Shown here: positions 1 to 6,477 of the stretch, piece after piece
Layout of the letters: each line of letters starts with the position of its first letter
Numbering within the stretch: position 1 is the first letter of the stretch
From: an archaeon
GTDB lineage: Archaea > Halobacteriota > Syntropharchaeia > Alkanophagales > Methanospirareceae
Reading direction: 5' to 3'
Assembly: GCA_030019325.1 (NCBI GenBank)
Contig: JASEFB010000047.1
Coordinates: 1-15,233, forward strand
Length of the DNA: 15,233 nucleotides
Translations under genes and position numbers: made by a program
Notes under the pieces: generated by a model
Seen by the model: the letters and a program-made list of their open reading frames with translations, nothing else
Told to the model about the DNA's origin: nothing
The model's database searches: none

Positions 1-42
1 GATATGCTGAAAAGAGAGTTATAATCGTGCTCGTATCGCAAA

Positions 43-342
43 CTATCTCTTTAACCAGGTTTTAAACTTTTTTGCTGTCCTGATCGTATTTGTAACTTCC
101 AATGCCCTTTCAAAACCAAGAACAGGCAGCAAGTCCTTATATTCCAAAATTCCCACACGGTATAGGTCAACTAAAAACTGTTCAACGATTGCATAAGTCT
201 GATTAGCTTTCGCATATTTCTCTGCAAATAAAATGTCCTTCAATATGGTGCTGACTAGCAAAGACTGCGATACTTTCTTTTCCTCCAGATAGGGAGCCAG
301 TTCAGAGATGACTTCCCCATCCACGCTTATTATTTTCTCCAT
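43..342 (-). CDS. Small unrecognised protein (99 aa)
   Basis: I do not recognise this protein. It is short, charged and mainly helical in appearance, with no membrane segment or signal peptide. A central stretch of the type FLVDLYRVGILEYKDLLPVL loosely recalls small archaeal antitoxin-like proteins such as UPF0175, but I cannot assign it. The start is chosen at the ATG at 342 because GGTGAT lies 4-5 nt before it; an in-frame ATG at 354 would add four residues but would place that ribosome site inside the gene. The UPF0175 gene at 2126-2452 has the same GGTGATAAA leader. A TATA box at 374-382 fits a short leader. The strand stays open to the left edge, so a partner gene may continue outside the window. 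Confidence 0.6.
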   Translation of the reverse strand: MEKIISVDGEVISELAPYLEEKKVSQSLLVSTILKDILFAEKYAKANQTYAIVEQFLVDLYRVGILEYKDLLPVLGFERALEVTNTIRTAKKFKTWLKR

Positions 343-373
343 CTTTATCACCATTTACAATTATTTTTCCACC

Positions 374-382
374 TTTATAAAT
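374..382 (-). promoter_or_regulatory. TATA box for the gene at 43-342
   Basis: ATTTATAAA on the minus strand lies about 32-40 nt before the ATG at 342, giving a predicted transcript start near 350 and a short leader that keeps the GGTGAT ribosome site. It abuts the native stop codon (385-387) of the upstream dehydrogenase. Confidence 0.45.
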
Positions 383-453
383 CTCTACAACCCCCTATAA
401 TAAAACCCTTCCCCTTTTGCCTCTTCTCCATCAAACATCCCTCTTACATCAAC

Positions 454-541
454 ACACTTTTTCTTTTTAGAAAAAAGAAAACCTGTGCTAAAAGAAAATC
501 TTTCTTTCCGAAAACGCTTTCTTTTTAAGAAAGGGTTTATT
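454..541 (-). repeat. Palindromic insertion E (AT-rich), dehydrogenase 3' end
   Basis: About 88 nt lie between the native codons for ..HDAFK and VDVRGMFD. The segment contains a 7-3-7 hairpin CTTTCTT-TTT-AAGAAAG at 517-533, the shared phrase TTTCTTTTAGCACAG on the gene strand, a second AT stem-loop, and the right end AAAAAGTGT (Lys-Lys-Cys). The same phrases occur in insertions C and D. Unlike C, it throws the gene out of frame. The boundaries are inferred from where family-like protein sequence stops and resumes. Confidence 0.6.
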
Positions 542-598
542 CTTGAACGCATCATGCGCCACCGCCACAATCACACAATCTACCTTTTCATTAAACTC

Positions 599-670
599 CT
601 CCAAAGCCTTCACACCAAACTGTTCAATCTCCTCTTTGGTTAACAGAGGGTCATACCCATACACCTCAAC
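599..670 (-). repeat. Second copy of a 72-nt diverged internal duplication
   Basis: These 24 codons (VEVYGYDPLLTKEEIEQF...) repeat the 24 codons at 809-880 in the same frame, with about three quarters of bases identical and many synonymous differences (for example Leu-Leu written CTG TTA here and TTA CTG in the other copy). Insertion C fills exactly the space between the copies. The downstream text of the normal UDP-binding domain continues from this copy. Confidence 0.75.
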
Positions 671-808
671 ACACTTTCTTTCTGAAGAAAGATAAACCCT
701 TACAGGGTTTTCGGGGTCGTGGGGCGGAGCCCCACACTGTGCTAAGAAAGAGTATAGTTCTTTTAGTAAAGCTTTTCTTCCTAAGAAAAGGTTTGTGCTA
801 AAAGAAAA
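671..808 (-). repeat. Palindromic insertion C (mosaic with double hairpin)
   Basis: This is a 138-nt (46-codon) in-frame insertion. In gene order it holds TTTCTTTTAGCACA, a stem-loop at 772-790 (8-bp stem, 3-nt loop), TTTCTTAGCACAG, then a double hairpin made of GTGGGGC-TCC-GCCCCAC (719-735), an 8-nt linker, and AAACCCT-GTA-AGGGTTT (694-710). It ends GAAAGAAAGTGT (Glu-Arg-Lys-Cys). It translates without a stop. The double hairpin is the third member of the family also seen at 1754-1794 and 6966-7006. Confidence 0.75.
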
Positions 809-880
809 ATCCAAAGCTTTTACCTCAAATCCCTCTATCTCCTCTTTATCCAGTAACGGATCATACCCATAAATCTCAAC
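809..880 (-). repeat. First copy of a 72-nt diverged internal duplication
   Basis: These 24 codons (VEIYGYDPLLDKEEIEGF...) are the upstream partner of the repeat at 599-670; the offset is 210 nt, a multiple of three. The nucleotide divergence between the copies argues against a recent tandem duplication in place. Confidence 0.75.
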
Positions 881-1753
881 GCCAAATTCCTTAAGTTCCT
901 TCACCATCTCCCTCACCGGTGATTCTCTCGTATCCGGCACATTCTCCTTGTACGTCAAGCCCATAATGAGCACTTTCGAGCCCTTTATTACCTTACCGAC
1001 TTCGTTCAACCCTTTTATCGCCATCTCCGCAACGTGCTTCGGCATATAATCGTTAATCGCCCTCCCTGCTAGGATTACCTGGGGGTGATAACCCAACTCT
1101 TTTGCTTTATACACCAGATAATAAGGATCAACAGGAATGCAGTGTCCACCAACTAACCCTGGCGTATAGGGATGAAAGTTCCATTTTGTGCCTGCGGCTT
1201 CTAAAACTGATCTTGTATCCAAACCCATTTTATTGAAAATAATTGTAAGTTCGTTCATCAACGCGATGTTCAAATCCCGCTGGATATTCTCGATAACCTT
1301 AGCAGCTTCTGCTGTCCGTATATCTTTCGCTTTGTAAACCGTGGTGATTAAACCATACAGCTCGGCTAATGTTTCGGTTGTCTCCTCATCCATCCCCGCG
1401 ACTATTTTTGTTATCTTATTCAAGGTATGTGCTTCATCGCCGGGATTTATCCGTTCGGGAGAATAGCCAATTTTGAAATCTATTCCACAGTTCATTCCTG
1501 ATTCTCTTTCCAGTATCGGCTTAACGATCTCCTCGGTAACGCCTGGATAAACCGTTGATTCTAAAACAACGATTGCACTTTTCTTCAAGTTCCTCCCAAT
1601 AATTTCTGATGCTGATTTAACATATCGCAAATCTGGCTCTTTCGAGTTCGTTACCGGTGTTGGCACGCATATTAAAACGAAGTCCGCTTGTTTTATTTTC
1701 GATGGGTCTGATGTAAACTCTGTGGTCTCTTCATCGTTGGTTTTTAGTAAAGT

Positions 1754-1794
1754 AAGCCCTTTCTGGGCTTGCGGGGACGCGGGCAGAGCCCGCG
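1754..1794 (-). repeat. In-frame double-hairpin element B
   Basis: On the gene strand it reads CGCGGGC-TCT-GCCCGCG (1778-1794), linker TCCCCGC, then AAGCCC-AGAAA-GGGCTT (1754-1770). It encodes SRALPASPQAQKGLT, parallel to SWAPPTSPQAPKGLT in the epimerase at 6966-7006 in the same codon phase. The flanks also relate to insertion C: CTTTTTTGCTTCACAATCG before it resembles the CTTAGCACAGTG preceding the hairpin there. The insertion interrupts the loop after the NAD-binding fold (residues ~44-67). Confidence 0.8.
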
Positions 1795-1938
1795 ATTGTG
1801 AAGCAAAAAAGTTTTCGTTTAGCTTTCCTACCTTCTCTTCGTCTATATCGAATCCTATCACTTTGAGGTGCTTGGAGAAGGCATTTGCTAATGGCAGTCC
1901 AACATACCCTAATCCTACAATGCAAACGGTTTTGTTTT

Positions 1939-2103
1939 TCATGTTTTTTTTCTTTTCCTTTTATATCTAATTATCGCCATTTCTGTCAAAATATCGTCTC
2001 TATCCTTAATTACTACTCTATCTTTCATCTCAATCTCATCAATCAGCACTCTAAGCTCGTCACTCTTAAGAATCTTGACCTCTAATAAAGACTTCAATAT
2101 CAT
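1939..2103 (-). CDS. Small unrecognised charged protein (54 aa)
   Basis: An ATG at 2103 opens 54 codons of charged, helical-looking sequence (MILKSLLEVKILKSDELRVL...) ending in a Lys/Arg-rich tail (RYKRKRKKT). Its TGA overlaps the ATG of the dehydrogenase as ATGA, which suggests translational coupling. The frame is open upstream to 2136, so a TTG start at 2109 is possible; no strong ribosome site is visible before either. It starts 23 nt after the UPF0175 stop, so the three genes can form one operon. I do not recognise the family. The stop overlap and position support a real gene; function is unknown. Confidence 0.5.
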   Translation of the reverse strand: MILKSLLEVKILKSDELRVLIDEIEMKDRVVIKDRDDILTEMAIIRYKRKRKKT

Positions 2104-2125
2104 GCTCAAATCAACAAATTTAAAT

Positions 2126-2452
2126 TCATCGCTTCAACCTTTTGATTAGTTCAGCACCTTTCTCCAACTCCTCCACACTCCTTGAGCCCACTTCTCTCCT
2201 TATTCCCCTATCTGCTAATATGTCTTTGAACTCGATTGTTGTTACTCCTGCGATCTCCGCGGCTTTACCCAGCGATACCGCGCCCTCTTTATAAAGTTCA
2301 ACGGCAGCAGCCGTTCTAAGATCGGGCTTAGCATTTAGCAAAGTTCTAAAAGCACCTTTTACAGCCTCGTCAACGCTGCCATAATATCCGGATTTAATCA
2401 AAGCTCTTATTTCCTTTTCAATAATTGTAGGTAATGCAAATATTTCTGCCAT
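2126..2452 (-). CDS. UPF0175 family protein, putative antitoxin/regulator
   Basis: The 108-residue product has the UPF0175 hallmark in its middle, ELYKEGAVSLGKAAEIAGV followed by EFKDILADRGI. That pattern is a helix-turn-helix-like segment found in small archaeal and cyanobacterial proteins often paired with PIN-domain (DUF3368) toxins. An N-terminal IEKEIRALIKSGYYGSVDEAV helix pair resembles a ribbon-helix-helix-type dimerisation region. The ATG at 2452 is chosen because GGTGAT precedes it by 4-5 nt; a GTG at 2461 lies inside that ribosome site. No PIN toxin follows; the next gene is the 54-aa ORF and then the dehydrogenase. The DNA-binding role is inferred from the family. Confidence 0.75.
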   Translation of the reverse strand: MAEIFALPTIIEKEIRALIKSGYYGSVDEAVKGAFRTLLNAKPDLRTAAAVELYKEGAVSLGKAAEIAGVTTIEFKDILADRGIRREVGSRSVEELEKGAELIKRLKR

Positions 2453-2485
2453 TTTTATCACCTAATATATTTGTAGTCTTCTACT

Positions 2486-2496
2486 TTATATAAATC
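2486..2496 (-). promoter_or_regulatory. TATA box for the UPF0175 operon
   Basis: ATTTATATAAA on the minus strand is centred about 39 nt before the ATG at 2452, predicting a transcript start near 2462 and a leader just long enough for GGTGAT. It lies inside the 3' part of the decayed membrane gene upstream. Confidence 0.5.
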
Positions 2497-2631
2497 ATTG
2501 CTCGCGAACGAAATGAAAATTTTCATGTAACATCCAGCCAGAATCTTGCTTCTTCTTAACCACGCGCCGATGGCGAGTGCAATCGTAAATACCGACAGAA
2601 CAATAAGAACAGGCGATAATCGAATTCCAAA

Positions 2632-2806
2632 ACACTTTCTTTCTGCGAAGCGTTTTGATTAAACTTTCTTAAAGTTTGAAAGAAAGAACCTGTGCTAAGA
2701 AAGAAATCTTTTTTGCAAAGCGAAAAGCCTTTTGAAGCCTTTGGCTTCACGGAAAAATGCTATCGCAGTTCTTTTGGTAAAGCTTTTCTTTTGAAGAAAA
2801 GGTTTG
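2632..2806 (-). repeat. Palindromic insertion D (AT-rich mosaic)
   Basis: About 175 nt share several exact phrases with insertion C: ACAAACCTTTTCTT, a stem-loop with 8-bp arms (2783-2801), GCTTTAC.AAAAGAACT, TTTCTTAGCACAG and AGAAAGAAAGTGT. It carries further stem-loops not seen in C, GAAGCC-TTT-GGCTTC (2734-2748) and AAACTTT-CTT-AAAGTTT (2661-2677), all with 3-nt loops. It lacks the GC-rich double hairpin. It interrupts the membrane-protein remnant, again on that gene's coding strand. Confidence 0.65.
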
Positions 2807-2889
2807 TATGCATAAAAGGGTGAGAAGGATTACGAGTGCGAGGTCAAGGTCTTTTGGGAAGTGCTTGAGCATGATCTCAATTTTCATGG

Positions 2890-2928
2890 TACATACATAC
2901 ATACATACATACATACATACACACACAC
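2890..2928. repeat. (TACA)n microsatellite with a short (AC)n tail
   Basis: Seven to eight TACA units (2890-2920) are followed by four AC units. On the minus strand the repeat reads TATG, supplying an ATG every 4 nt just downstream of GGAGAAGG (2928-2935) and directly before ATG 2887 of the membrane-protein remnant, in frame with some of these ATGs. On the plus strand it sits 20-60 nt upstream of the glmS TATA box. Confidence 0.9.
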
Positions 2929-2948
2929 CTTCTCCAAAAAATAGGTAG

Positions 2949-2960
2949 GTTTATAAATAG
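2949..2960 (+). promoter_or_regulatory. TATA box for glmS
   Basis: GTTTATAAATAG is a good archaeal TATA element about 50 nt before the glmS ATG, predicting a transcript start near 2980 and a leader of about 25 nt that includes GGGAAGG. Because TTTATAAA is self-complementary, it could also serve the divergent membrane-gene remnant. Confidence 0.6.
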
Positions 2961-3005
2961 GGAAAGCGAATTAAAAAACCACGTATTGGAAGGTTTACGG
3001 GAAGG

Positions 3006-4769
3006 ATGTGCGGGATAGTAGGTTACGTGGGATATAGAAAGGCATCCCCGCTATTGCTGAAAGGCTTAAAGAACCTTGAATACAGGGGTTACGACTCCGC
3101 AGGGATCGCCACGTGCCATGCCCAAAGTTGCATTGAGGTGAGAAAGGGCGTTGGTAAGGTAGAAGAAATAGAGAAGAAATTGAATTTTGAAAGTCTTGAT
3201 GGTGACATGGGGATAGCGCATACGAGGTGGGCGACCCATGGGGCGGTTACAGACAGAAATGCACATCCACATACCGATTCCACAGGGAAGATAGCAATCG
3301 TTCATAACGGGATAATAGAGAATTACAAGGAATTAAAAGAAGAACTCATCGAAAAAGGGCATGAATTCAGGAGCGAGACGGATTCTGAGGTAATAGCCCA
3401 TTTAATCGAAGAAAATATCGCATATGGATTTGAACGCGCCTGCATGAGAGCTTTCAACAGGTTAAAGGGTAGTTATGCGATTCTTGCTATTAAGGAAGGC
3501 GAGGATAAAATAATAGGTATTCGGAAGGATTCGCCTATCGTGGTTGGCCTAGCGGAGCATGGTACATTCTTTGCTTCTGACATACCTTCATTCTTAGAAT
3601 GGACGAAGAATGTCATGTATCTGTACAATTACGACATTGTCATTGCGGGAAAGGAAGGGATCAGGGTTTATAATGAAGGGAGAGAGGTATTTCGGCCGAT
3701 AGATACGGTGGAATGGGACATTGAGCAAGCGAAGAAGGGTGAATTCAGGCATTTCATGATGAAAGAGATAAGCGAGCAGGCTGAAACTGTGATGAAGGCG
3801 ATAAAGCAGGATAGAGCGGTTGTGCGAGCTATTGTGGAAGAGATGAAGAATGCCTTTGGTATTTTTTTCGTTGGGTGCGGCTCGAGTTATCATGCAAGCC
3901 TGGCGGGTAGCTATTTGTTTTCCAAGGAGGTAAAGATGCACGTTAACCCCGTTTTAGCTTCAGAATTCGAGAATTATGAGCACTTCCTTACCGATAAGAC
4001 ACTGGTCTTTGCGGTATCCCAATCTGGAGAGACGGCGGACGTGCTGGAGGCAGTGAGGGTAGCAAAAGGTAGAGGAAGCAGAGTGATAGGCATTACTAAT
4101 GTTATGGGCTCTTCGTTAACAATGGAAGGCGATGCTTTTCTCCTGATGCACTCCGGACCTGAGATATGCGTACTCTCAACAAAAACCTACACATCACAGG
4201 TTGTATTAATGAACCTTCTTGCTCATGCCCTTGTGAATAGATACGAAGAATACATGGCGGACGTAAAGGGCTTGTATCTGGACATTTACAATCTCACATC
4301 AAGAGCGATGAGGGAGCATCTGGAGGAATTAGCGAATGAATTAGTTGAAAAGGAGCATATTTATTTGATTGGAAGAGGTCTCCAGTATGCTACCGCGCTG
4401 GAAGCTGCGCTGAAGATAAAAGAGGTTTCATATATACATGCGGAGGCTTTTGCCGGAGGGGAACTCAAACACGGACCCTTAGCTTTGGTAGAGGAAGGGG
4501 CACCAGTGATCGCATTTACTGCAAGAGATAATTGTAATAAGATATTAGCAAACATGCATGAAGTGAAGGCACGAGGGGGGTGGATCGTGGGTGTATCCGC
4601 AAATGACAGTGATTTATTCGATTACTGGATAAAAGTGCCCGAGGCAGGAGCATTGAATCCAATAGTTCAGATCATACCGATCCAGATTCTTGCATATGAA
4701 CTTGCAGTTCTAAGGGGGCTTGACCCTGATAAACCCCGTAATCTCGCTAAAAGTGTTACGGTAACATAA
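3006..4769 (+). CDS. glmS: Glutamine--fructose-6-phosphate aminotransferase (isomerising)
   Basis: GlmS converts fructose-6-phosphate and glutamine to glucosamine-6-phosphate, the first committed step to UDP-GlcNAc. The 587 residues are near the usual ~600. The N-terminal class II amidotransferase domain begins with the nucleophile Cys2 (MCGIVGYVG), then LEYRGYDSAGIA, the RWATHG...NAHPH loop, HNGIIENY and ETDSEVIAHL. Two SIS sugar-isomerase domains follow, with FVGCGSSYHASLAG (~288), SQSGETADVLEA (~338), STKTYTSQ (~391) and the active-site helix EVSYIHAEAFAGGELKHGP (~472). The C-terminus DPDKPRNLAKSVTVT is the conserved tail that closes over the substrate. The start is fixed by Cys2 and by GGGAAGG just upstream. 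No damage is seen. It precedes glmU on the same strand by 81 nt; a separate glmM is not in the window. Confidence 0.96.
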   Translation: MCGIVGYVGYRKASPLLLKGLKNLEYRGYDSAGIATCHAQSCIEVRKGVGKVEEIEKKLNFESLDGDMGIAHTRWATHGAVTDRNAHPHTDSTGKIAIVHNGIIENYKELKEELIEKGHEFRSETDSEVIAHLIEENIAYGFERACMRAFNRLKGSYAILAIKEGEDKIIGIRKDSPIVVGLAEHGTFFASDIPSFLEWTKNVMYLYNYDIVIAGKEGIRVYNEGREVFRPIDTVEWDIEQAKKGEFRHFMMKEISEQAETVMKAIKQDRAVVRAIVEEMKNAFGIFFVGCGSSYHASLAGSYLFSKEVKMHVNPVLASEFENYEHFLTDKTLVFAVSQSGETADVLEAVRVAKGRGSRVIGITNVMGSSLTMEGDAFLLMHSGPEICVLSTKTYTSQVVLMNLLAHALVNRYEEYMADVKGLYLDIYNLTSRAMREHLEELANELVEKEHIYLIGRGLQYATALEAALKIKEVSYIHAEAFAGGELKHGPLALVEEGAPVIAFTARDNCNKILANMHEVKARGGWIVGVSANDSDLFDYWIKVPEAGALNPIVQIIPIQILAYELAVLRGLDPDKPRNLAKSVTVT

Positions 4770-4850
4770 CTAAAAGCGTATCGAAACAATGACATAAGGT
4801 GTAATTTATCCTGTGGAGAGCGATGAGCGCGGAGCATACGGGGTGCTGAA

Positions 4851-5957
4851 ATGAAAGGGATAATACTTGCGGCGGGTAAGGGGGAAAGATTACAGCCACT
4901 TACGGATTTTAAACCAAAAGCAACGCTTCCCATCTGCAATAAACCCCTGATTGAATATCAAATTGAGTTATTAAAGAAGCATGGGATTGATGAAATAGCG
5001 GTTGTTGTTGGGTACTTAAAGGACGAAATTAAGCTTAACGATGTGAAATTTTACGAAGACAGGTTAATAAGAGGGACCGCATCTGCATTGTATGCTGCAC
5101 GGGATTTTATTGATAGAAATTTTGTTTTGGTTTATGGTGATCTCTTTTTTGACATTCTCAATTTTTCGGAGATAATAGAAAAGGAGAATTCTATTGGCAT
5201 TGCGAGGGTAAAGGACGTTTCGAGATATGGTGAGGTTCTGTTTGAAGGTGGGTACTTAACGGGGATAAGAGAGAAAACAGGATTTGGAGAGGGGTTTGTG
5301 AATGCTGGGATATATCATCTTACTCCAACGATATTGGATTTTGTAGAACGGATGGAAGAGAGCGAGCGAAAGGAATACGAGCTTACCGATTCCGTTCAGA
5401 GGCTCAACGAGAAAGAAAAGGTCAAGGTTATTCCTTTGAATGGCTATTGGAACGATATCGGTTATCCATGGGACTTTATTGATGCGAACAGGTATATGCT
5501 TGAGCGAACAGGATTTGCTGTGGGTAAGAACACAGAAATCTGGGATTCGGCGATAATAAGGAAGCCCGCGGTCATAGGAAAAGATTGCAAGATAAAGAAT
5601 TGTGTAGTTGAAAAATCAGTTATCGGGAATGATTGTGTTGTTGGTGAGTTTTCTGTTTTAAAGAGAAGCGTTTTGATGTCAAATTCTAAAGTTCCGCATT
5701 TAAATTATGTTGCGGATTCAGTTATTGCTGAGGGTTGCAATTTGGGAGCAGGGACGAAGATAGCGAATTTGAGATTTGATGAAAAAAATGTGAAAATGAG
5801 CATAAAAGGAGAAAGGGTAGATTCTGGAAGGAGGAAATTAGGAGCGATAATTGGATTCAATGTCAAGACTGGTATCAACGTTTCAATTTATCCTGGGGTG
5901 AAGATAAGCAGTGGTAAATGGATAGAAGTGGAGAGTTTGGTGAGGAGAGACGTTTAA
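4851..5957 (+). CDS. glmU: Bifunctional sugar-1-phosphate nucleotidylyl/acetyltransferase (archaeal GlmU type)
   Basis: The N-terminal ~230 residues form a nucleotidyltransferase with the pyrophosphorylase signature AAGKGERLQPLTDFKPK (residues 7-23), then LPICNKPLIEYQIELL and the metal-site YGDLFF. The C-terminal ~130 residues are hexapeptide repeats of a left-handed beta helix, with the acetyltransferase signature NYVADSVIAEGCNLGAGT..ANLRFD and IIGFNVKTGINVSIYPGVKI. Archaeal enzymes of this architecture acetylate glucosamine-1-phosphate and couple it to UTP, giving UDP-GlcNAc. At 368 residues it is slightly shorter than the ~400 usual for characterised homologues. GGGGTG lies 5-6 nt before the ATG. 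Its place behind glmS supports a UDP-GlcNAc role over a plain glucose-1-phosphate thymidylyl/uridylyltransferase. Confidence 0.88.
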   Translation: MKGIILAAGKGERLQPLTDFKPKATLPICNKPLIEYQIELLKKHGIDEIAVVVGYLKDEIKLNDVKFYEDRLIRGTASALYAARDFIDRNFVLVYGDLFFDILNFSEIIEKENSIGIARVKDVSRYGEVLFEGGYLTGIREKTGFGEGFVNAGIYHLTPTILDFVERMEESERKEYELTDSVQRLNEKEKVKVIPLNGYWNDIGYPWDFIDANRYMLERTGFAVGKNTEIWDSAIIRKPAVIGKDCKIKNCVVEKSVIGNDCVVGEFSVLKRSVLMSNSKVPHLNYVADSVIAEGCNLGAGTKIANLRFDEKNVKMSIKGERVDSGRRKLGAIIGFNVKTGINVSIYPGVKISSGKWIEVESLVRRDV

Positions 5958-5973
5958 ATGTAGAAAAATAGAA

Positions 5974-6477
5974 ATGAATATTATGCAAAAAGAATACGTT
6001 GGGTTAATCGAGGAATATTGTTCACTAATAAAAAATCATTTCCGCGACAGGTTGATTTCTATCTGCCTCTTTGGATCGGTAGCACGAGGAGAGGCAAAAC
6101 CTGGAAGTGATATAGATATTTTGGTTGTTGCAGACGATCTTCCAATAGACATAGGATTGAGAATAAAAGAGACAAACTATGTTCATGAGAATCTGAAAAA
6201 GAGCGAGGCATATATTTCACTTTGTAAATCAGGCGTGAGTGGGTTGGTCTCGGATATTTTCTTCACACCTGAAGAGATCGAGAGGCATCCTCCGATACTG
6301 CTTGATATGGTTGAAGATGGTATAATATGGTATGATAAGGAGGACTTCCTCAGAAAGGTCCTCCTCTCGATAAAGGAGAATCTTAAGAAATTGGAGGCGA
6401 AAAAAGTAACCACAGAAAAAGGCTATTATTGGGTCCTTAAACCAGATATAAAACCCGGCGAGATAGTGAGAATATGA
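5974..6477 (+). CDS. MNT-type nucleotidyltransferase (orphaned MntA-like antitoxin)
   Basis: This pol-beta superfamily minimal nucleotidyltransferase has the core GSVARGEAKPGSDIDILVV: Gly34-Ser35 and the metal-binding Asp46/Asp48. In MNT/HEPN toxin-antitoxin modules the MNT protein neutralises the HEPN RNase, in characterised cases by adenylylating it. The 167-residue protein has a long C-terminal part ending WVLKPDIKPGEIVRI, closely paralleling the second MNT protein at 8325-8837 (WDLKPDYKLGEVVEI), so the two are paralogues. Its TGA overlaps an ATG as in the intact pair, but the following HEPN gene is reduced to a relic. ATG 5974 is used; ATG 5983 is an alternative. It starts 16 nt after glmU, so it may be read from the same transcript. 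Confidence 0.85.
   Translation: MNIMQKEYVGLIEEYCSLIKNHFRDRLISICLFGSVARGEAKPGSDIDILVVADDLPIDIGLRIKETNYVHENLKKSEAYISLCKSGVSGLVSDIFFTPEEIERHPPILLDMVEDGIIWYDKEDFLRKVLLSIKENLKKLEAKKVTTEKGYYWVLKPDIKPGEIVRI

Larger units (their letters stand above)
385..1942 (-). pseudogene. UDP-N-acetylhexosamine 6-dehydrogenase with three inserted repeats and a displaced C-terminus
   Basis: This family oxidises UDP-GlcNAc, UDP-ManNAc or UDP-GalNAc to the uronic acid with two NAD+ for surface polysaccharides. The N-terminus has the NAD loop GLGYVGLP (residues 10-17). ESTVYPG, SPERINPG, EAAKVIEN and the catalytic-cysteine motif GGHCIPVDPYYL follow. The wording around the catalytic region resembles WbpO/TviB as much as WecC, so the substrate is open. 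Three insertions are seen: residues ~44-67 (double hairpin), 379-424 (long mosaic) and the 3' end at 454-541. The last leaves a stop at 488-490 after 484 residues, while the native tail (VDVRGMFDGEEAK...FYYRGL) survives in another frame at 385-453. A 24-residue segment (YGYDPLL..KEEIE) occurs twice, on both sides of the second insertion. The catalytic core is intact; activity is uncertain because the UDP-binding domain is disturbed. Its ATG overlaps the stop of the gene at 1939-2103. Confidence 0.85.
2458..2914 (-). pseudogene. Remnant of a membrane protein, probably DUF1616, split by a repeat
   Basis: Two protein-like pieces flank repeat D. The 5' piece, from ATG 2887 (or ATG 2914/2902 inside the microsatellite, same frame), encodes MLKHFPKDLDLALVILLTLL, a first transmembrane helix after a short charged start. 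The 3' piece, 2634 to TGA 2458, encodes FGIRLSPVLIVLSVFTIALA followed by GAWLRRSK, another transmembrane helix with a positive end. Both match my memory of DUF1616 membrane proteins (D-L-l-v-l-l-l-t-l-l start and a later -Y-x-x-x-GIRL-x-P- helix), which occur beside archaeal glycosylation genes. The intermediate helices and the PGY-type loop are absent, and the pieces are in different frames, so this is a relic. The DUF1616 identity is moderate confidence; the presence of a broken membrane gene is firmer. Confidence 0.45.

Noticed and set aside
1..42. A possible gene start on the minus strand at the left edge (TTG at 42).
   Set aside because: Only 14 codons are visible and there is no ribosome site, so it cannot be supported.
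1722..1970. Plus-strand ORFs opposite the dehydrogenase start.
   Set aside because: They are antisense shadows, low in complexity, with no ribosome site or recognisable domain.
2556..2750. A 64-codon minus-strand ORF across insertion D.
   Set aside because: Most of it is repeat sequence and its downstream part is in the wrong frame for the membrane helix; it is a by-product of the insertion's open phase.
6339..6365. Inverted repeat GGAGGAC ... GTCCTCC inside the first MNT gene.
   Set aside because: The loop is 12 nt, the encoded residues align with the paralogous MNT protein without an insertion, and there is no second hairpin, so it is not a member of the insertion family.
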